A stretch of 64,000 nt of DNA from Pelobates cultripes (lineage: Eukaryota; Chordata; Amphibia; Anura; Pelobatidae), in contig OW240912.1 in the NCBI GenBank assembly GCA_933207985.1, positions 75,513,594 through 75,577,593 on the forward strand, given 5' to 3'. This document shows, piece by piece, positions 1 to 10,080 of this stretch. Both the position numbers and the translations under genes were made by a program. Each line of letters begins with the position of its first letter. The first letter of the stretch is position 1. Under the pieces are notes generated by a model. It had not been told where the DNA came from and made no database searches. It worked only from the letters and a program-made list of their open reading frames with translations.

Positions 1-279
1 CATTTTATTTTTTATGTACTCTGCCATCATGGTGTATATGTATTTCTTTTCAGTAATCCCTCTTAGTCCGGGTTCCATGTGTGATCTACACACACGGCAT
101 TCAACAGAGGGAGGAGTCCGCAACCACCTCGACACGCCTGATGGGCGGGGCGTGCCGACGTGTTCATGGACCAGATCTACACATCCCTCCCCTCAGTACA
201 CACGTGAGTAGGACGCACCACGTGACTAAGACGCCGGGGAACTTCAGGGCGGTGGCGAAGTGGCGATCACATGGGTCTG

Positions 280-287
280 TGACGTCA
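280..287 (+). promoter_or_regulatory. CRE palindrome TGACGTCA next to ETS-like CACTTCCG
   Basis: A perfect 8-base CRE/ATF palindrome is followed at once by CACTTCCG, and a second CACTTCCG lies about 30 bases downstream. It sits in the GC-rich zone about 240 bases upstream of hammerhead 1, so it may be part of the promoter of the element. Binding is inferred from the motif only. Confidence 0.4.
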
Positions 288-523
288 CTTCCGCCAACCG
301 CCCGGACTCATGCGGATCACTTCCGCCAACCACCACAGGCCACCAATGAAATTTAGAGGTAATATAGGCGCCAGAAGTCTTAACCAATTAAAGGGATATA
401 CACACAATTTACTGCATATAGGAAATGTAAACTTCATTGTGATTGGCCAATATGGATTGCACTCATTAAAGGGGAGGCCCCCAAAAAACATTTAAAATGG
501 AAGATCCAGAGGACTAACATCAC

Positions 524-568
524 AGCTGACTGAGGAAGCTCCACAAAGGAGTGAAACGCGTATTGGCT
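524..568 (+). ncRNA. Hammerhead ribozyme-like motif 1 (type I, palindromic stem III)
   Basis: Core CTGAGGA (530-536) matches CUGANGA exactly. Stem II is CTCC/GGAG (539-542/548-551) with loop ACAAA, an A-T closing pair (537/552) and one bulged G. GAAA is at 553-556. Stem III would be the palindrome ACGCGT (556-561), which leaves no loop and so could pair only between two molecules. The nucleotide at the cleavage site is A562, giving a GUA triplet. Stem I is six contiguous pairs, AGCTGA (524-529) with TTGGCT (563-568), two of them G-U. All fixed core bases are present; activity is untested. Confidence 0.6.
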
Positions 569-699
569 ATTTCCAAAGGACTTTTTCACCAAGGACTTTT
601 ATACTTATTGTTTTTATTTGATTTTTATTTGTTTTTTATACTTGAATAAATTTACCATTTTATTTAAGATCCTTGCCTAAGTCCTTTTGGGGCCTCAAA

Positions 700-970
700 G
701 AGAATCTTCCAGGGGTAGTGCCATCCCCATCCAAACTGGTACAATATCTATACACCTAGAGCCGGGACCCACAGGCTCAGGACCAGGTGAGCACACCATT
801 TACTTATATCACATTGTGTTACCAGAAGAAATATCTACACATTGGTTCGTATTTCCTGATTTTGTCTTTGAGAATCATCTGAAGGAGACGGGCGGTGCTA
901 CCCTAATAAGCACACAAGCCACAATACGGAGCCAGTGTTTTTTATATACAGGCTCCTTAAAATGTGAGTG
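700..970 (+). repeat. Duplicated hairpin plus splice-donor-like module, copy set 1
   Basis: Two successive modules each begin near AGAATC. Module A has a GGGG/CCCC hairpin (about 713-729), a GAGCC/GGCTC hairpin (about 761-780) and the donor-like CAG|GTGAGC with GT at 787-788. Module B has GGGCGGTGCTACCC, a GGAGCC...GGCTCC hairpin (about 927-957) and AAAAT|GTGAGT with GT at 964-965. The donors are 177 bases apart. A matching arrangement follows hammerhead 2. Splicing is inferred from sequence alone. Confidence 0.4.
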
Positions 971-1164
971 TTCCATTCATCTAACTATACTATTAAGGTT
1001 AAATTACCATTGGAAATACCGTCTGCACTATATTGTCCTTTCTTGTATTTTTTTCCTTTATATGTACCTTATACTTTACCATTGAGTGCAATATCATTTG
1101 GTAAGCCATATATGTGTTGGAGCGCTCCACTTATTGGGATAAGTCTTTCTGCTACTTAAACCGC

Positions 1165-2500
1165 ACTTATAACTACAATTTTGTCTTGTGGAATAGAGGA
1201 TATTTCCACATAAGTGTATTGAGCTGCCTGTAAATCACCTTTATTTGTTTAGACCACTCTTTTACACACACTCCTCTGTAAAAGGAGGTAACGTTTGACT
1301 GGTATTCATGCATTGCTGATAATGTACGTGTATTGTGTAGTAAGGCAATTATTAATCCTATACATTCAATTTTCCCTGCAGAGTAAATGTAAACTTTAGA
1401 TGGCTGACCTCGTAGGGTGCATAACAACCTATGCAAAATCATAAGCATCAAACAATATAAGCATAACTAAATCTAGTTCCATTACCAAACAGTCCCTCAA
1501 TTTATCATCACATGCATCGCATTACTTCTGTATATGCCGTGGCTAAGTATCATTATATCAGCTGCATACCAATGCTTGGGGAATATATATGTGTATCAGT
1601 ACAGGACAAGAGATGCAGTTTATCGCCTGCGCAGAGGCAAGTATCTTGGACCGTTGAAACGTTTAAAAACGTTACGCGGCTTTATGTGCTTAGGCTTAAA
1701 ACAAATATATGGTGGTTGTGTTCTGGCTCGGTATGAAATACAGTTAATGGCAAGTGTTTGGCTAATTGCTCGGTCTCGGTTACTGATGCATGTTTTCCTT
1801 TCAGGAACATGTATCGTATAGCAATCTGCGCGTGAATAAAGTATGGTTATGGACTAAGTTTTAATCGGGGTACCTTTGCTGTTGCATTAACATGTTTAAC
1901 TTAAGCAAGGTAGGTAACTGTTTAGGTTAATCTTCAACAAATCCTTAACAAAATGCAGTGTTGCTATAAGGAGGCATTTGGAGGCAGTGGTGAGTTTTCA
2001 TAATGCTTGCTGCCATTCTGGGAAAGGCTATTTATGCAATAATGTACGCCCCTAGACTGTGGGTCATATGGGCCCTGCAGCATAAACAGCGTTTCCACGG
2101 CTAATATGATATATTAAGTAAGCATCATAAGGCTGTGAGTGGTCATAGCCGTTTGTCTCTGAACTACGTCTAATGAATTATGGCATAGGCCTGCAACAAC
2201 AATGAATGGAAAGGAAATAAAAAACAATTGAAAGGACTATAACATCATGAGAGCTAGGCTTGTAGAAGCATGTCATATACGTGAAGGGATGCATAAACAG
2301 GCGATTGCAATTCCAAAGGAGAACTGATATAAACAATGGTTAGTTATGCTATGCTGGCAATTAGAGTCAGGGTGTTTGTATCCTGAGCCTAGGTTGCAAA
2401 CGTGTTATAGTGCAGTTGCTGCTAACAGTGCTGGAAAACATAAGTGAGTCGCTTCGTGGGGAGTGGGGAAATGCTGCGCTGTGTCGTTGCACACAACAGG
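1165..2500. other. No gene or repeat recognised
   Basis: Mixed-composition sequence with only short, unconvincing ORFs on both strands. I see no domain, terminal repeat or tandem structure. It could be old repeat material or host non-coding DNA. Confidence 0.4.
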
Positions 2501-3595
2501 TTGTGGAGAACAGTATCGATTACATTGTAAGTGTGTTGCCTCCATGGTTGCCTCCATAGGCCTTCAAGCATGCCTGCCCCCCATTGGTCCTCCCCGGGTC
2601 TGACCTGTCCCGCTGGTATAGCATTCTGTGGTGCCGTGGGCACTCAAAGTCCAAATCCGTCCCCCAGACCCCCCACACCAAGAGTCCAGGTTCCGACCGT
2701 CTTCTGCACCTCCCCAGCACCACTTCAGCCTCTGTGAAGCATCTAGACCCTCATGTCTCACCTGGCGCCGGCCACATACTTAGGACTGGGGCACCTCCCT
2801 CACGGCCACCGGTACACCAGAAAGGTCTGTGCATACCTGTCCCACAGGACTCACTGCGGCAGGGACAATCTGCCCCGGGTCCCCCCCGAAACCCAAAGGT
2901 AGAGACTGGTACTTCTCCAGGGGGCAGGCCGCCCAGAATATCCCTCTGCAGGGCAGCAGCTGTCAAGCCCACCGAAGCAATGCGAGGAAGTCGCTCTATG
3001 ATGATGAGTCTCCACTCCCATGTTAGCACCGCCATACAGCAATGAATTCTTGTAGTTGTCCCGTTTACAAGGCGGGATTCCGACAGCAGGGTGACACTCC
3101 TGACGCCTTCTGCTCCCCCAGGGTGTTGTCGAAGCAGGGACTCATGGGCCGGGATAACCCCCACCGGCCCGGGGGGGGGAGCGGGGCCGGGTCCCCCCTC
3201 ATCATGTGCCCCTTGTAATGCTGCCTCCCGTGCTTCTGTTTCTCGGTTTGTGAGGTTTGTATGTGCCTGTGTCCCGTCGGACCTCCGTCCCCCGGGTCTC
3301 CAACTAGGCCTGGGTGCATGTCTCACCGTGGTGTCCGCAGTGTGCCGCGATCCGTCGGGAACCTGCTTCATCCGTCCTCCATCTGTCCTCCGGTGGGTTC
3401 CTCCTTGTTCACCTCACGTTTTCCCGGGTTCTGTTGGGCGTTGGAGGTGAGAAAAATGCCTTTTTTAGTGGCACGATGCAGGAGCTAGCGGAGATGGCTG
3501 CCATCCCGCTCGGCGTCCCGGCCCCGCCCCCCCTTCATAGCATTATTGTATGTTATATAAACCCTTAAATGTCAGGTGTGCCCTTCTTTTATTAC

Positions 3596-3638
3596 TATCT
3601 ACTTGAAGAAGCCTTTTGAGGCGAAACGCGTTTAGATA
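3596..3638 (+). ncRNA. Hammerhead ribozyme-like motif 2 (palindromic stem III, altered core)
   Basis: Stem I is six Watson-Crick pairs, TATCTA (3596-3601) with TAGATA (3633-3638). The core reads CTTGAAGA from 3602, one base longer than CUGANGA, or equivalently a C-to-T change with a shifted stem. Stem II is GCCT/AGGC (3611-3614/3619-3622) with loop TTTG. GAAA is at 3623-3626, followed by ACGCGT (3626-3631), the same palindromic stem III as motif 1, and T3632 as the cleavage base. The extra core base makes activity doubtful. Confidence 0.5.
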
Positions 3639-3776
3639 TTATTATTTTAACTAATTACTTTATAATAAAGGATTTAATTTGGCATAAAACACTTTATTGA
3701 CATTTTTTTTATATTTTCTTTATATATTTTTTACTTTTATTTTACTCCTGCACCTGACCTACATCCACAAGGAACC

Positions 3777-4062
3777 CAAAGAATCCATAGGTGGGGATTA
3801 TACCACCCAAATGTTCACACCGAGCAGTACAAGCCTGCTCTATAGAATGTAAGTAATTTACTTTACATCCTTACGCTCAATTATATACAGAGAGCACTAT
3901 ATTCTTATTCTCTCATTTTGGGTCAAACAATATTTATTCGAACACCGAATCTGGGCCAGAAACTCTCCAATCAAACACCACTTTACATATCCTTGAGTGG
4001 GGATTATTCCACTTCGCGCGCATAATATCAGAGCTAGTATCTAGCTCTGAAAAGTGTGAGTA
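3777..4062 (+). repeat. Duplicated hairpin plus splice-donor-like module, copy set 2
   Basis: Module A has a hairpin GGTGGGG-ATTAT-ACCACCC (about 3790-3810), a hairpin GAGCAG/CTGCTC (about 3823-3841) and the donor-like AGAAT|GTAAGT with GT at 3849-3850. Module B has GAGTGG/CCACTT-type pairing around GGATTATT (about 3994-4012), AGAGCTAG-TAT-CTAGCTCT (about 4030-4048) and GTGAGT with GT at 4056-4057. The donors are 207 bases apart. The repeated hairpin loops (GGATTAT) show that the two modules are duplicates. Confidence 0.45.
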
Positions 4063-4479
4063 CGGCTATTCTTACTACTTTAGAATTTTACTCTCGCTGA
4101 TATACTGTACCATTGGAGTTCCTGTTTCTGTTTCCCTTTTATATATTCTTCACTGGATTCGAGTATACCATTGTGAAGATTCCACTCCATCTGACGTCTC
4201 AGGATTTCCTGTTTCCTCAAAAGAATTTACCATTACAGACTCTTGATTGAGTGTTTTGGACTATTGTTGATTACCATTTTATATTTACTTCTATTATCCT
4301 GATATTTTATTTTATTTTATACTGTGTATATGTCTTATTATATATTTTAGGCACACTCTTATCCTTTTTTTATTTGATTTTGTCTTTTATAGCTAGGGGA
4401 TTATAGGGGACTCCCCTCTGAGAAGTGCTGCCTTCTTTATTTTATATGTGTGGCAGTAGTGCGCAGATTTTTTTCCTTT

Positions 4480-4675
4480 TCGAATTCTTGTGATTGTCTC
4501 AAACCACCACTTCTGATGATGTCAGCAGACAGAGGCAGTTCACAGGCAAACATGGGCAGAGCCAGGAGCTGCAGACTTGAATAGAAGTAAGATTTTACTA
4601 TATTTAGGGAAGCTGTGGTTTTAACACTATATGGCCAGGAATACATGTTTGTGTTCCTGACCCTATAGTGCTCCT
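4480..4675 (-). mobile_element. TTAA-type MITE, one end only
   Basis: It ends CTATAGTGCTCCT followed by TTAA (4676-4679), with a small hairpin at the end (CAGGAATACA.../...GTTCCTG). The inner sequence is similar to that at 29032-29340 in the opposite orientation. The far end is not recognisable. Confidence 0.5.
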
Positions 4676-5442
4676 TTAAGAGGATATTATGTATTAAGAA
4701 TTATTACAACTAGAATACACATAAACATCACGTTGGAGTGATTTGGAATATGTATCCATGAGGATCATGAATCATTTGAGCATTAAAGATTTTTCACAAC
4801 TCAATCTATTTAATGGTGTCATCGTGGGCAAGGACCTCTGTACCTAAAAATAAAGATGTCATTTATAGACCGTTTGATGTTTACTTAGATAATTGCATTG
4901 CAAGATTTTGAAACTTTAAGGAAAATTAATATGAGTTAGAGCTTTCTTTCAAGTTTTCTATAAGTTAATGATCTGTAAAGATTCTAGACATATTTCTTTG
5001 AAACAGTTGAATGCCAAGACAGAATGCCAAGAACACTTCATTAAATATTGATCAGAGATTTGTGAACTGAGATATGTAGTGGGCTATTATATTTGTAATT
5101 ACAGTGTGCCAGCTATTAATAAATTAATTCATAAATATTTGCATTTGCACTAGAGCCATGAAATATTCTCAGTGCCCACTAAAAAAAATATTGTTTGCAT
5201 AAATAAATCTTTATGTTGGATTAATAATATTTTGTCCATCCAGACAAAATCCAATCTTTAGTGAATAACAGCATTGGACTTGCCCTGAATGTTTGCCATA
5301 TTAATTGTGTACTATAAGGCAGCATAGGAAATATTGGGGAACTAAAAAAAATTATCTATTTTAAGACATGGATATTTTTTAAGCATACTCCCAGCAGCCC
5401 TAATTCTTATTTTTCTAAGTTTTGAAAATTAATATGTTAAAT

Positions 5443-5474
5443 ATATATATATATATATCTAAATAATATATATA
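5443..5474. repeat. (AT)n microsatellite
   Basis: A run of alternating A and T, interrupted once, in an AT-rich spacer. Confidence 0.8.
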
Positions 5475-5529
5475 TTTTTTTGTCAGAAGGCAGTTAAAAC
5501 ACCTCTGTCACTTTTCAGTATTTCATTAA

Positions 5530-5967
5530 AGGGACTCTCCAGGAAAACAAACCATTTTTCTGGCACTGCAGGTACCTTCTCCCTCCCACCCTCCATCCCA
5601 CGTCACCTGGCGGGGGAGACCTACTGCGCATGCACAGCCGGCGGCAGGGGAGACCTTATGTGCATGAGCGGAAATGCCACGCACGCGCATTAGACCTCCC
5701 TATAGGAAATATAGGGATTTCGGCGACGCTGGAGGTCCTCACATAGTGTGAGGACGTCCAGCATCGTTATAACACACTTTTCGTGTTCTATGAACACAGA
5801 AGTGTCCTCTAGTGGCTGTCTAGTAGACAGCCACTAGAGGAGGAGTTAAGCCTGCAATGTAATTATTGCAGTTTATGAAAACTGCAATAATTACACTTGC
5901 AGGGTTAAGGGTGATGGGAGTTGGCACCCAGACCAGCAGAAGTGGTCTGGGTGCCTGGAGGGTCCCT
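5530..5967. mobile_element. TTAA-flanked MITE with nested palindromes
   Basis: TTAA lies on both sides (5526-5529 and 5968-5971). The ends are AGGGACTCTCC and GGAGGGTCCCT. Inside are several perfect short palindromes: CTCTAGTGGCTGTCT repeated inverted near 5814-5845, an inverted pair around ATTGCAGTTTATGAAAACTGCAAT (about 5857-5890), and CCAGACCA.../...TGGTCTGG near the right end. TTAA targets are typical of piggyBac and Kolobok transposons, and this is a non-autonomous derivative. It shares ends and inner palindromes with 25706-26190. Confidence 0.75.
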
Positions 5968-6139
5968 TTAAGCTGCAATCTTTATGACATACCAATCCTG
6001 ATAGCATTGGAAATTCTTGAAACAACAATGCAATCCATTATACCATAAGACAAAGTAGGGACTAATGTTTTATAATAAACATTGCAGAAACAGAAAGCTT
6101 CTAAAAGTAGAAAGTATTTAAATCCCCCTTGATGCTCTT

Positions 6140-6325
6140 CCTATTGTGTTTTTATATCTCGCCTCCTAGACTTTAAGCTCATTTGAGCAGGGTCCTCATC
6201 AACCTATTATTCCTGTAAAGTTTTGTAATTGTCTCATTTATCGTTGAATATCCCCCTTTTTACAATATTGTAAAGAGCTGTGGAACAAGTTGGTGCTATA
6301 TAAATGCCCATAATAATAGTAAGGA
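6140..6325 (+). mobile_element. LINE/SINE 3' tail, 'GCTATATAAAT' type, copy 1
   Basis: It contains the conserved run 'actttaagctcatttgagca' and ends in GTGCTATATAAATGCC then ATAATAATAG. It aligns along its length with 24405-24592. Tails of this kind close L2/CR1-type LINEs and derived SINEs in frogs (from general knowledge). Confidence 0.6.
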
Positions 6326-6329
6326 GAAA

Positions 6330-7320
6330 AATACAACATTAATATAAAGCTAAAACCTATCAAAAGCATTTAAAGTCTATTGAGAATGCAATATTTTGGT
6401 ATTGTGCATTATACTGCTTATTTTAACAACCCAAAGGTCATCAAGTGGACAGAAACTGCGTAGACACAGTATCAGAAATGAATAGACAGAAAGCATATCA
6501 GCACGTTAAACCTTACATCATCGCAGCTCCTGAGACTTTATCTGACAGCGAGAGATAAATTATACTCTGCATTACAGACAAGGGGGCAGCTTGGGGTTAG
6601 CAATCACACAAATTAGAAACAGATAATTATGTTAGTAAATGTCAATAGAAATGCCAGGCCAGAAAGCCATGATCTGTTTGCCTGAATATCCATTTTGTGT
6701 CTTGTTCCATCCTTCCTTCCCTCCAGAGATTGCTGTGATTCTGATTTGGTACTGCACTGAAAAAAATATAGATATCTTTAATATCAGAGCTTTGGAAGAG
6801 AGTTATATTACTAAAGTCCAATATTGGCTGCCTGAGTTTAAAGAGAACAGGAGTCTACAGCAGTGTATTCATAAAGTTAGCCATCACTGTCACAGAGTGT
6901 AACGTATTAAAATCAGAGTGGCATTACGCAATGCAGATCAATTAAATAAATTTATGTTTTTTTCCCACGGGAGAGAAAGTTCTACATTCTGAATTTTCAA
7001 ATATTTTCAAAACCAAGAATTGGTGACATAAAGTATGCTTTCAGACAGAATGTCCAGAATAGATGGTTAAGGACAAACAATAGTTGTGAAGCTAAAAAAA
7101 AAAATAAGAATTTTAGTTGAGTCAAGGACTGTGGAGTTGGCAATTGACAGCTAGGTCATAATGGTAAAAATGCCAAGATGTGGTCTACAAAAGGAAAGGG
7201 ATTATAAACATTTAAATAGATCTAAAACACAGAAAAAAATAAACTCTGCATTTAGGAAGCAGATGTAAGAAGAAATTGAATAGAAAATATTTTAGAAGCT
7301 CTTTTCATTAAATAATAATT
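6330..7320. other. No gene recognised
   Basis: AT-rich DNA. An 87-codon open frame at 6639-6902 has no domain I recognise and no splice context. I see no terminal repeats. Confidence 0.35.
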
Positions 7321-7379
7321 ATTGTATAGTGTCCTCTAGTCGTGGGATAATGCCATGTGTCTTTGCAATGCCATGAAAA

Positions 7380-8000
7380 TGAAAACTGGCAGAGAAGGGT
7401 TGGTGGGGGTTTAACACTGCATAAAGAATGGTGAAGGTAAGGGAGAGGCAGCCAATGACTGGGGAAAGAATGCCTGAAAATTGACTGGGGAAAGAATGGC
7501 TAGATAAAACATAATAGAGAGAACAGAGTAGGCTCATGAAATAAGGCATGGGAGGTGCAATATAATAGTCTCCTCAACTTTGCCTTCTCTGCATAGAATT
7601 TAATAGCTTTACCATCTAACTGAGTTGCTGGTTGGAGTAATAATAGATTCAGAAATACTGAAAGAGGAACAAAATTCAAAGGAAATATCCAGCCATAAAT
7701 AAAATCACGTTTTCTTTCTAAAACCATTGTTACAAAATTGCAGGGGAGAGTGACAGAGAGCAGAAACGAAAGACTGGATAAGAAACTTGCAAGAATAGGA
7801 AGGTGGGCACCTTAAATTGGCCATGGAGGTAGAGTGAGCATAGGAAATGATCTGGGGAAATTATAGACTTGAAATGGACTGGAGCAGAAGAATATGGACA
7901 TGAGATTGACTGAGAAACCGAGGCTGTGGACTTGAAATTGTCTTGGAGAAGAATGTGGAGACATAATAGTGGCTGAGGAAGTAAGAGAGGGTATAAGGAA
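7380..8000. repeat. Degenerate purine-rich tandem repeat
   Basis: Recurring words such as ATTGACTGGGGAAAGAATG and related ATTGACTGAG-, GAAGAATATGGA-type units give a purine-rich plus strand for about 600 bases. Units are too diverged for me to fix a period. The ORFs on the minus strand here follow from this composition and are not convincing genes. Confidence 0.4.
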
Positions 8001-8517
8001 CGTAGAAAATCTGTAGGTTTGATAAAAAGTGTAGTAAAGGAGGTTTAGCATATGTGGCATTAGTTAGGATTGACCACATGCCAATGCTCAGCGTAACCCA
8101 CATCTCAAATATATCACTGAATACTTTTTATTAACATAGTGCGACATCAACTAATGTTTAATAAATTTGTGCATTTTTATTATTTCTGTTTTTTAATCCA
8201 TTATATCCTGATAAATACATGCTATATATGTAATTCCAGGAAAGCTTTCACATTCCATTTTATCCTGAATATGCCTTGCTACTAAGTCTGACCGACTTTT
8301 TGGGATAGCTGTATATATAATTTCTTCGAAGAAAATGCTGATCTGAGCTGACAATTTATTGTAAACTTCTGAAAAAGGAAGGCAATCATTAGGTCATTGA
8401 TCACAATGCTGGCTATGGCATGCTTAATATGTTAATTCAATTTTATAAATACATTTAAGTTCGAACAGCATATTAAAGTTAAACTAACTAATAATGTCCC
8501 GACGAGCTCTTCGAATG

Positions 8518-8544
8518 GACAAAACAAACAAACAAACAAACAAA
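8518..8544. repeat. (AAAC)n microsatellite
   Basis: Six consecutive AAAC-type units. Confidence 0.85.
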
Positions 8545-8549
8545 ACAGC

Positions 8550-9253
8550 ATAATTTCAAATGTAAAAAGGCCATCAAAACTTCATATTTATTGAAATTTT
8601 CAACACTACTGTACAGAAATGTGTCAATAAAATATCACAATAGAAGCCCTTATAAAATTACAAAACATCAAGAAAGCATCACAGGAAAGCCCTGCCCATC
8701 TGTTAAGTGTTGAGGCCTATAAAACTCCAGAATTAATCCAGAATGGGTAGGATCACCATGTTCAGCTCTCGCATTTAAGTGGGTGAGAAATCTGAACAGT
8801 GAAAAAGAGGGTCTGGAAAAGAGGGCTTAAAAAGTAAACAACAAGATCCATGCAATGTATAATGAAAACAAATCGCTATGCTGATGACCCATGCTGACTT
8901 CCGGCTGGATTACAGCATCCAGTCCACAGAATTAAATAATGATTAGGTATAGCAGTGTTCCAGGTGGGGAGAAGTTTTCCACCCAAGGAGTTTAGAACAG
9001 ACAGAAGTGTTAATTAATCAAAGAAGATTTTTTTCCCTATTTTTGGCATAATCAAAATTTTAGCCTCAATTTAGGCCAATAGGGAAGTGAGGAACTTTAT
9101 GATTTTGCTACACATATATGAAGTACAGAGCACACTCTTAACACAAATTGTAACGTTAATTATTAACATGTTAATGTTACATGATTATTAAGTATTTTGA
9201 TTTAATGCTCTGTAAGTATGGATTAATATCAACAGAATTGCTGTTATAATGCA
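8550..9253. other. No gene or repeat recognised
   Basis: AT-rich DNA without long ORFs, terminal repeats or tandem structure that I can see. Confidence 0.35.
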
Positions 9254-9257
9254 TTAA

Positions 9258-9330
9258 AGGACCACTCAGGGTTAATAATAATATCACTGGGTGAGCTGCA
9301 TCTGGCCTGATGGGAGATGATGCTCCAGCT
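9258..9330 (+). mobile_element. TTAA-type MITE, left end fragment
   Basis: TTAA at 9254-9257 followed by AGGACCACTCAGGG, close to the left end AGGACCACTATAG of the complete copy at 25706. No matching right end is visible, so it is truncated or diverged; the right boundary given is nominal. Confidence 0.35.
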
Positions 9331-9862
9331 GACCACCAACACCAAGACCAGACATTGGGGACACTACTTGGGTACTCAGCTCTACCTGTTCTGTAAAGAG
9401 TGGCACTGGTGGAACCGCTAAAGTCTCTGCTGAGCTTTCCCTTAGTTGCTTCTTGGAAAATGACTACAAGAAACAGGGGGTAACACAGACAATGGAAACT
9501 AGTCCACTGGTTTCACTGATCCTGTGCTCTGAGTGCCATAAAACACTGAAGCTGTAACGCGGCGCTTTTAAAGGCTGAGAATAATTTAGTGGCCTACTGG
9601 GTGATAAATCAGACAGGACGAACATGCTGCTAATCCTACTCCTACCCAATGAACACTACTGCTTTTTTTCGTCTTGGGATTAGGATGTAACATGATGATT
9701 GTGGATTTGTTTTTCTTATTACAATAAATTAGGTATATGAATGCTTATATGATGTGTTACAGCTTTATTTAACAAAAGTAGGAGTTTGTGTAGCAAAATG
9801 GTTTGGTGCTGGGTGGATTTGCTATTTTAACATAATTGTGTTTGACATTAAGAAACACTGTA

Positions 9863-10062
9863 CAGGGAGTGCAGAATTATTAGGCAAATGAGTATTTTGA
9901 CCACATCATCCTCTTTATGCATGTTGTCTTACTCCAAGCTGTATAGGCTTGAAAGCCTACTACCAATTAAGCATATTAGGTGATGTGCATCTCTGTAATG
10001 AGAAGGGGTGTGGTCTAATGACATCAACACCCTATATCAGGTGTGCATAATTATTAGGCAAC
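9863..10062 (+). repeat. Left IR/DR of the Tc1-like element
   Basis: The outer repeat (9863-9887) and the inner repeat (10043-10062) share the core AATTATTAGGCAA and are the expected transposase-binding sites. Confidence 0.85.
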
Positions 10063-10080
10063 TTCCTTTCCTTTGGCAAA

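Larger units (their letters stand above)
60..1160 (+). mobile_element. Penelope-like noncoding segment 1 (promoter, hammerhead, hairpin modules)
   Basis: A GC- and CpG-richer stretch (about 60-340) holds a CRE palindrome and CACTTCCG ETS-like sites. It is followed by a hammerhead-like motif (524-568), an AT-rich spacer with AATAAA at 645-650, then two copies of a hairpin plus splice-donor module (about 700-790 and 870-970). The same order recurs at 2.5-4.1 kb, so this is one repeat family. Hammerheads in the terminal repeats of Penelope-like elements are known, and that is why I assign it there; no reverse transcriptase or GIY-YIG ORF is visible, so the family assignment is inferred. Boundaries are approximate. 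Confidence 0.45.
2520..4260 (+). mobile_element. Penelope-like noncoding segment 2 (GC-rich leader, hammerhead, hairpin modules)
   Basis: About 1 kb of GC- and CpG-rich DNA (2530-3540) leads into an AT-rich stretch with hammerhead motif 2 (3596-3638), AATAAA at 3664-3669, then two hairpin/donor modules (about 3777-3855 and 3972-4062). The order matches 60-970, although direct base identity is low outside the motifs. The GC-rich leader reads open on several frames, but none of the products has a recognisable domain, so I treat it as a promoter or untranslated region. Penelope-like assignment is inferred from the hammerhead. Confidence 0.4.

Noticed and set aside
1640..1690. GAAACGTTTAAAAACGTT as a hammerhead
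   Set aside because: No CUGANGA box and no stem II before GAAA; only a short palindrome.
2751..3371. 206-codon minus-strand ORF
   Set aside because: It lies in GC-rich DNA where stops are rare, competes with long frames on the other strand, and shows no domain.
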